Assembly (NCBI RefSeq): GCF_000374145.1
Contig: NZ_KB893653.1
Span: 319,495-383,494, forward strand
From: Neomegalonema perideroedes DSM 15528
GTDB lineage: Bacteria; Pseudomonadota; Alphaproteobacteria; Rhodobacterales; Rhodobacteraceae
Direction of reading: 5' to 3'
DNA length: 64,000 nucleotides
The position numbers and the translations under genes are program-made. The notes beneath the pieces are model-generated. The model was not told where the DNA came from and ran no database searches. It was given only the letters and a program-made list of their open reading frames with translations. Below are positions 59,725 through 64,000 of the stretch, piece after piece (positions within the stretch are counted from its first letter, which is position 1; each line of letters begins with the position of its first letter).

Positions 59725-61293
59725 TCAGGCTTTGCGCCGCAGAGCCGCCTTCACCTCGGCGAGAGAGCCCGCCCCTAAAGCCATGAGCGCCAAGCCGTAG
59801 GCCGCCATCGCGCCCAGCACGATCCCCGCCAATCCGAGATAGCGCAGCGAAGAGCCCGCCAGCTCCGGCATGAGCGTCCGATCCGCGATCAGGACCAGCG
59901 CGGCCATGATCAGCGCCGCCAGCAGAAAGCGCGGAGCGCGCTTCCTGAGCCGGGCGTCGATCACGCGGGCGGGGTCATGGGCCGCCCCGCGCCAGAGCAG
60001 CCAGAGATTCGCCCAAGCCGCGACCGAAGTCGCCAGAGGAATCGCGCGCCAGTCCCAGAGCCAGACGCCGCCCAGAGCCAGAATCGTGTTCACGGCCATG
60101 CCCCAGAGCGCATAGCGCAGGGGGGTCTTGGAATCCTCGCGGGCGTAATAGATCGGGGCCACGGCCTTGAGCAGCACGAAGGCGGGCACGCCCAGAGCGT
60201 AAAGCGCCACCGCTTGGGCCGTGGCTTGGGTGTCGGAGGGGCCGAAGCCGCCGCGCTCGAACATCACCGAGATCAGCGTCCCCGGAATCGCCAGCAAAGC
60301 CGCCGCCGCAGGCAGAGCCCCCAATAAACCGAACTCCATGGCGCGGTTGAGGGCCTCTTGCGCGCCTTTGGCGTCTTCGGCGGCGGCGCGTCGGGAGAGC
60401 TCGGGCAAAAGCGCCGCCCCGATGGCCGCCCCCACCAGACCCAGCGGCAATTGATAGAGCCGATCCGCGTAAGAAAGCCAGGAGACCGCTCCGGCGAAGA
60501 AGCTGGCGATGCTGGTGCCGATGACGATGTTGATCTGCGTCGCGCCGCCCGAGACCGCCGCGGGCAGAGCGAAGCGCGCCATGCCCTTCATTTCGGGCGT
60601 CAGGCGCGGCCGCCTCAGCTCAAGGCTCATGCCGAGCTTTCCGGCCGCCCGCCAGACGATCCAGAGCTGGCCGAATCCCGCCAGCAGCGAGGAGATCGCC
60701 AGAGATTGCGCCATGGGCCAGCCGAAGCGCGCCGCAAGCACCATCCCGAGGATCATGAAGAGGTTGAGCAGGATCGGCGCCGCCGCCGTGATCGCGAAGC
60801 GCCCCAAGGCGTTGAGCATCGCGGAATAGAGCGCCGTCAGCGAGATCAGCGCCAGATAGGGGAACATGATCCGCGCCAGCAGAATGGCGAGGTCGCGTTT
60901 TTCAGGATCTTCGCCGAAGCCCGCCGCGATCACATAGACCAGAACCGGCATGAAGATCAGCGCGACCAGCGTGACGCCGACCAGAACCGAGCCCAGAACG
61001 GCCTGAGCCTGAGCGCCGAAATCACGGGCCTTTTCGGGGCCTTCGCGCTCCAGAGCCTTGGCGAACATCGGCATGAAGGCTGTGGTGAAGGCGCCTTCCG
61101 CGAAGATCCGCCGGAACATGTTCGGCAGCCGGAAGGCCGCGAAGAAGGCGTCCGAGGCGGGGCCCGCGCCTAAATAACGCGCGATCATCACGTCGCGCGC
61201 GAGGCCCGCGACGCGGCTCAGCAGGGTGACGCCGCCAAAGGCGGCCATGGCTCTTCCGAGGCTCAAAGGGGGCTCCCGCGCAAACCGTCGCAT
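59725..61293 (-). CDS. murJ: Lipid II flippase MurJ
   Basis: MurJ moves lipid II across the inner membrane for peptidoglycan synthesis. The 522 residues contain about 14 membrane helices in the MVF/MOP fold. Recognisable features are FGGVTLLSRVAGLARDVMIARYLG, the GPASDAFFAAFRLPNMFRRIFAEGAF block and the following FTTAFMPMFAK near residue 70. Charged residues in the central cavity lie in ALYSAMLNALGRF and PLRYALWGM. The start at 61293 is inside repeat B copy 4's flank; a weak ribosome-binding site (TGGAAAAC) precedes. nfu lies 90 bases downstream. Confidence 0.93.
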   Translation of the reverse strand: MRRFAREPPLSLGRAMAAFGGVTLLSRVAGLARDVMIARYLGAGPASDAFFAAFRLPNMFRRIFAEGAFTTAFMPMFAKALEREGPEKARDFGAQAQAVLGSVLVGVTLVALIFMPVLVYVIAAGFGEDPEKRDLAILLARIMFPYLALISLTALYSAMLNALGRFAITAAAPILLNLFMILGMVLAARFGWPMAQSLAISSLLAGFGQLWIVWRAAGKLGMSLELRRPRLTPEMKGMARFALPAAVSGGATQINIVIGTSIASFFAGAVSWLSYADRLYQLPLGLVGAAIGAALLPELSRRAAAEDAKGAQEALNRAMEFGLLGALPAAAALLAIPGTLISVMFERGGFGPSDTQATAQAVALYALGVPAFVLLKAVAPIYYAREDSKTPLRYALWGMAVNTILALGGVWLWDWRAIPLATSVAAWANLWLLWRGAAHDPARVIDARLRKRAPRFLLAALIMAALVLIADRTLMPELAGSSLRYLGLAGIVLGAMAAYGLALMALGAGSLAEVKAALRRKA

Positions 61294-61296
61294 CGA

Positions 61297-61340
61297 GCGT
61301 TTTCCAGCGAGGCCGACAAGGCCGCGCGTCGCGAAAACGC
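61297..61340 (+). repeat. Palindromic repeat family B, copy 4, at the murJ start
   Basis: GCGTTTTC/GAAAACGC outer stem (61297-61304, 61333-61340); the inner stem varies (GAGGCC, ACAAG, GGCC). GACAGAATCAAGACCCGGAG follows, as after other B copies. It begins three bases from the murJ ATG (61293), so the murJ mRNA leader would carry the complementary hairpin. Confidence 0.78.
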
Positions 61341-61494
61341 GACAGAATCAAGACCCGGAGCGGTCTCCGAATCCGGCAGGATCGGAAAAAGCTCCGGGCC
61401 GGCGCATGGGCTTACAGCGGAAAGCCCTGAAAAGCCACTGGGCGGAGGAATGGGCGGGGGGAATGGGCGCGGGCGGGCCTCCGCCTGAATTCGG

Positions 61495-64000
61495 TCATTG
61501 AATCCGGATCGCCCGCAGGATCTCCGCCGTGGAGCGGCCCCGGAAGATCACGCCCTGATGTTCTCCGAGATCGGCCCGCGCGCCCTCCGGCCCGTCGCGC
61601 AGCGCCTGACGCAGAACCCCCGCGCCCTGAGCGGTCAGCACGAGCAGATCATGGGCCGGGTCGAAATCCCAGACCACCGTGAAGCCCCAGACTCCGTCAT
61701 GCCCGAGCCAGAGCCGATCCGCGCCCAGCCCGAGCGCCACCGCGTTGACGCCGCCGTCGATGCGGATCACGTCGTCGCCGCGTCCGCCCGCGATGAGGTT
61801 GTAGCCGCCGCCGCCGGAGATTTCGTCGTCGCCGTCCCAGCCGATGAGGATTTCATTGCCGGGGCCGCCCTGAAGCCGGTCTCCGGCGTCGCCGCCGATG
61901 AAAAGGCGGTTTTCGGAATCGCCCTGAAAGCTCGCCGGACTCCGTCCGCGCCCCGAGACCGCCGCATGGCGCGACATGGCCAGAGTCGAGCCGTCGGGGA
62001 AGACCGGGACCAGAGTCCACATGGGATATTGCGCGGCGCCGTCGCCGTTCTTCGGATCGAGCAGGGCGGGGATCGTCTCCTTGGCCAGCCAGGCGTAGGC
62101 CTCGGCGAGATTGGGGTCGAAAAAGGCCGAGACGCCCGCCGCATAGCCCGAACGCGCCTGAGAGGCGTAATCCCAGCCCTTGTCATGGCCGCCCGCCTGA
62201 TTCTGCGGCTCCGCCTCGAAGGCGGGCTTCTCGCCCATGAGGTTGGCCGCCGCGATGAGGCGCCAGCTCGGGATGGGCGCGCCGGATTCGTCGCGGGTGC
62301 GGTATTGATAGACCGTCGACCAGCGCGGATTGAAATCCGTCCGGAGGAAGCGGTTGAGGAAATAGGGCCGAATTCGCCGCCAGACCGGACCCGCCTCGGC
62401 GGCGAAGCCCATGCGTCCCGCCTGGGCGAGGGTGGTCAGGAAGTAATCCTGCTGCCAGTTGGAGACGATCCCTTCGGCGTTGGCGCCCTGAATCCAGCCT
62501 GAAGTCTCATAGGAGGCCGGGCCGCCGAGGGAATCGTCCTCGCCATAGGCCCGCGCATACCAGGCGAAGCGCTGGCCGAGCTTGCGGGCGAAATAGGCTT
62601 TGCTCGGGTCTTCGTCGGGCAGGATGAAGGCGGCGTTGGCGTGGGCGCGATTGGCCCAGGCCTGGCCGCGCACCTCCTCATTGCGGAGATTCCCCTGCGC
62701 GTCGTCGCGATAGCGCGGATTATAGCGCAGCAGCGCATAGGCCGCCTGAGCCTTGAGGTCGTCGAGATAGACCCGTTCTCCGGTCAGCAGATAGGGGACG
62801 TAGCTGGGATCCGGCTGATGGGCGTTGTCGAGCCGCCAGCCGCCGACGTTGGTCTCCAGCGGGCCGTGGCCGTTCTCGGCGAGGGTCGCGCGGCCGTCGA
62901 ACCAGAGCTTCGGCCAGGCGTCGAGGGTCGGAGGCTCGCCGGTGGCCGGGTCGCGCAGACGCCAGGGAATGGAGCCCGCCGCCTCGGCGTTGGAGAGCAT
63001 CATATGGCGGGTTTCGGCGCTTTGCAGACGCAGATGCGTCAGAATCCAATAGGGGACCGGGCCGATGTCGGAGCGGCCGCCGGTGTTGGGCATGGCTTTG
63101 GTGATGGTCCCCGATCCGAGCGGCTTGAAGTCGCCGCGGGTCTGGGCCTCGACGAAGCTGCGCATCTGACCGTCGACGAAGCGCTTGTCGATGGGAAGCT
63201 CGGGATCATAGGCCGGAACCGCCCCCGCCGCGATGAGATAAGGATAATCGACCACGGCGCGTCCCGATTCCGGCGCCGCGCCCGCCCAGACCACCTTGCG
63301 CCAGCGCGAAAAGCGGCGATGGGCGAAGTCCTCGGCCTGATGGACGACCTCGCCGCCGAGCAGAATCCGCAGATCATAGGTCGGATCAAGGACTTCAGAC
63401 CCGGCGCCCGTCGGCATGCGGTCGGCGGAGAAGCCCGCCGAGAGCCGCGCCGCGCCGTCGGCCTGCGCCCGGAGGTCGAGGATGAGGGTCAGGCCGTTCG
63501 GCAGGGTCTCGGTCGCGCGGATCTCCTGCGCGAGGGGGCCGTCGAGCCAGGGCTTCGCGCCCGAAGCCAGAGCCGCCCGGAGCAGCCGCGCTCCCTCCAG
63601 ACGAATCGGCGCGCCGCCTGCGGGCTGAATCTCGACGACCAGATCGAGCCCGCGCTCCAGAAGCCCCGCGAGAGAGGCCGCGCCTTGCGCGGGCTGCGGC
63701 GGCTCGGCGGGGCCGCGCGAGAGCAGGATCTCCGCTTCGCGCCCGCCCGGCGCGGCGAAGCTCAGAACCGCATGGCGCACGGAGCCGTCGGCCCAGCGCG
63801 CCTTGACGTCGGCCTGCAGAGGAATCGGGCGCCCGCCCGAGGTCGCGCGCAGGCCCGAGCCCTGAGGCCAGTCGCCCCGGCGGAAGACCTGTCCGAGCGT
63901 GAGGACCGCGCCCTCGCGGCCGGACAGCTCCACCAGCTTCAGCCCGACGATCTCCCCGGCCGCCTGCGGACGCGGAACCGCAGGCGCCAGAGGATCGGTC
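61495..64000 (-). CDS. Large RTX-repeat secreted protein, N-terminus beyond window
   Basis: The frame is open to the window edge, so the 5' end is missing; at least 834 residues are visible. An N-terminal portion (VELSGREGAVLTLGQVFRRGDWP..., RWADGSVRHAVLSFA) looks like a beta-barrel domain of the RIFT/YetA type. A middle (about residues 240-640) rich in helices (GQAWANRAHANAAF, DDLKAQAAYALLRY) may be an alpha/alpha toroid, as in polysaccharide lyases. The C-terminus has RTX calcium-binding nonapeptides (GGDAGDRLQGGPGNE, GWDGDDEISGGGGYN, GRGDDVIRIDGG), implying type I secretion. Enzymatic activity is unproven. Confidence 0.75.
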   Translation of the reverse strand, partial: TDPLAPAVPRPQAAGEIVGLKLVELSGREGAVLTLGQVFRRGDWPQGSGLRATSGGRPIPLQADVKARWADGSVRHAVLSFAAPGGREAEILLSRGPAEPPQPAQGAASLAGLLERGLDLVVEIQPAGGAPIRLEGARLLRAALASGAKPWLDGPLAQEIRATETLPNGLTLILDLRAQADGAARLSAGFSADRMPTGAGSEVLDPTYDLRILLGGEVVHQAEDFAHRRFSRWRKVVWAGAAPESGRAVVDYPYLIAAGAVPAYDPELPIDKRFVDGQMRSFVEAQTRGDFKPLGSGTITKAMPNTGGRSDIGPVPYWILTHLRLQSAETRHMMLSNAEAAGSIPWRLRDPATGEPPTLDAWPKLWFDGRATLAENGHGPLETNVGGWRLDNAHQPDPSYVPYLLTGERVYLDDLKAQAAYALLRYNPRYRDDAQGNLRNEEVRGQAWANRAHANAAFILPDEDPSKAYFARKLGQRFAWYARAYGEDDSLGGPASYETSGWIQGANAEGIVSNWQQDYFLTTLAQAGRMGFAAEAGPVWRRIRPYFLNRFLRTDFNPRWSTVYQYRTRDESGAPIPSWRLIAAANLMGEKPAFEAEPQNQAGGHDKGWDYASQARSGYAAGVSAFFDPNLAEAYAWLAKETIPALLDPKNGDGAAQYPMWTLVPVFPDGSTLAMSRHAAVSGRGRSPASFQGDSENRLFIGGDAGDRLQGGPGNEILIGWDGDDEISGGGGYNLIAGGRGDDVIRIDGGVNAVALGLGADRLWLGHDGVWGFTVVWDFDPAHDLLVLTAQGAGVLRQALRDGPEGARADLGEHQGVIFRGRSTAEILRAIRIQ

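Overview
The window is a GC-rich (roughly two-thirds G+C), densely packed bacterial chromosome segment. I read it as an alphaproteobacterium. The supporting signs are the alphaproteobacterial-style end of the ribosomal protein/secY/rpoA cluster, a Ros/MucR regulator, a TIGR02302 (DUF4175) protein beside lysA, a PHA cluster with PhaR, YdcH/DUF465, and an APS-reductase-type CysH. I cannot name the genus. No phage, transposase, CRISPR array, rRNA or tRNA gene was recognised.

Region 1 (1-9.0 kb) is the spc/alpha ribosomal superoperon: rplX(partial)-rplE-rpsN-rpsH-rplF-rplR-rpsE-rpmD-rplO-secY-adk-rpsM-rpsK-rpoA-rplQ. Strong intercistronic hairpins punctuate it, including an exact 35-bp x4 tandem array of UUCG-type hairpins between rpoA and rplQ. 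Region 2 (9.1-20.2 kb) holds a queuosine-precursor transporter, a MotA/ExbB-like plus MotB/OmpA-like envelope motor pair, N-formylglutamate amidohydrolase, a DUF1232 protein, suhB-like/smpB/dapA, a divergent cysH-cysB pair (sulfate assimilation), and two paralogous secreted proteins of unknown function, one with a WPQPQP-repeat tail. Region 3 (20.6-28.3 kb) has aroK-aroB translationally coupled to a flavocytochrome c sulfide dehydrogenase (fccA, fccB), plus several uncharacterised envelope proteins.

Region 4 (28.4-42.9 kb) carries polA, lysA, the TIGR02302 protein, a candidate anti-Shine-Dalgarno small RNA (about 35822-35895), a class I glutamine amidotransferase, an EamA transporter, ubiX, an aspartate aminotransferase, an ACT protein, a malate/lactate dehydrogenase-family enzyme, hisI and a NifU-like scaffold. 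Region 5 (43.1-47.4 kb) is a polyhydroxyalkanoate cluster: phaA and phaB make (R)-3-hydroxybutyryl-CoA, an atypical PhaC-like protein may polymerise it, and divergent phaR would sense granules and repress. Region 6 (47.5-64 kb) has an MFS carrier, a valine/branched-chain catabolism operon (acyl-CoA dehydrogenase, 3-hydroxyisobutyrate dehydrogenase, enoyl-CoA hydratase), a qorB/HxlR pair, folE, a TlpA lipoprotein, argH-lptM, mucR, the murJ-nfu-tsaB-rimI run, and the C-terminal part of a large RTX-repeat secreted protein running off the right edge.

Two families of palindromic intergenic repeats (called A and B here) recur at nine places with compensatory stem changes. The best candidates for new biology are these repeats, the rpoA-rplQ hairpin array, the small RNA, the secreted paralogue pair, the envelope motor pair and an Irr-type palindrome upstream of nfu. 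I saw no obvious new defence or biosynthetic island.
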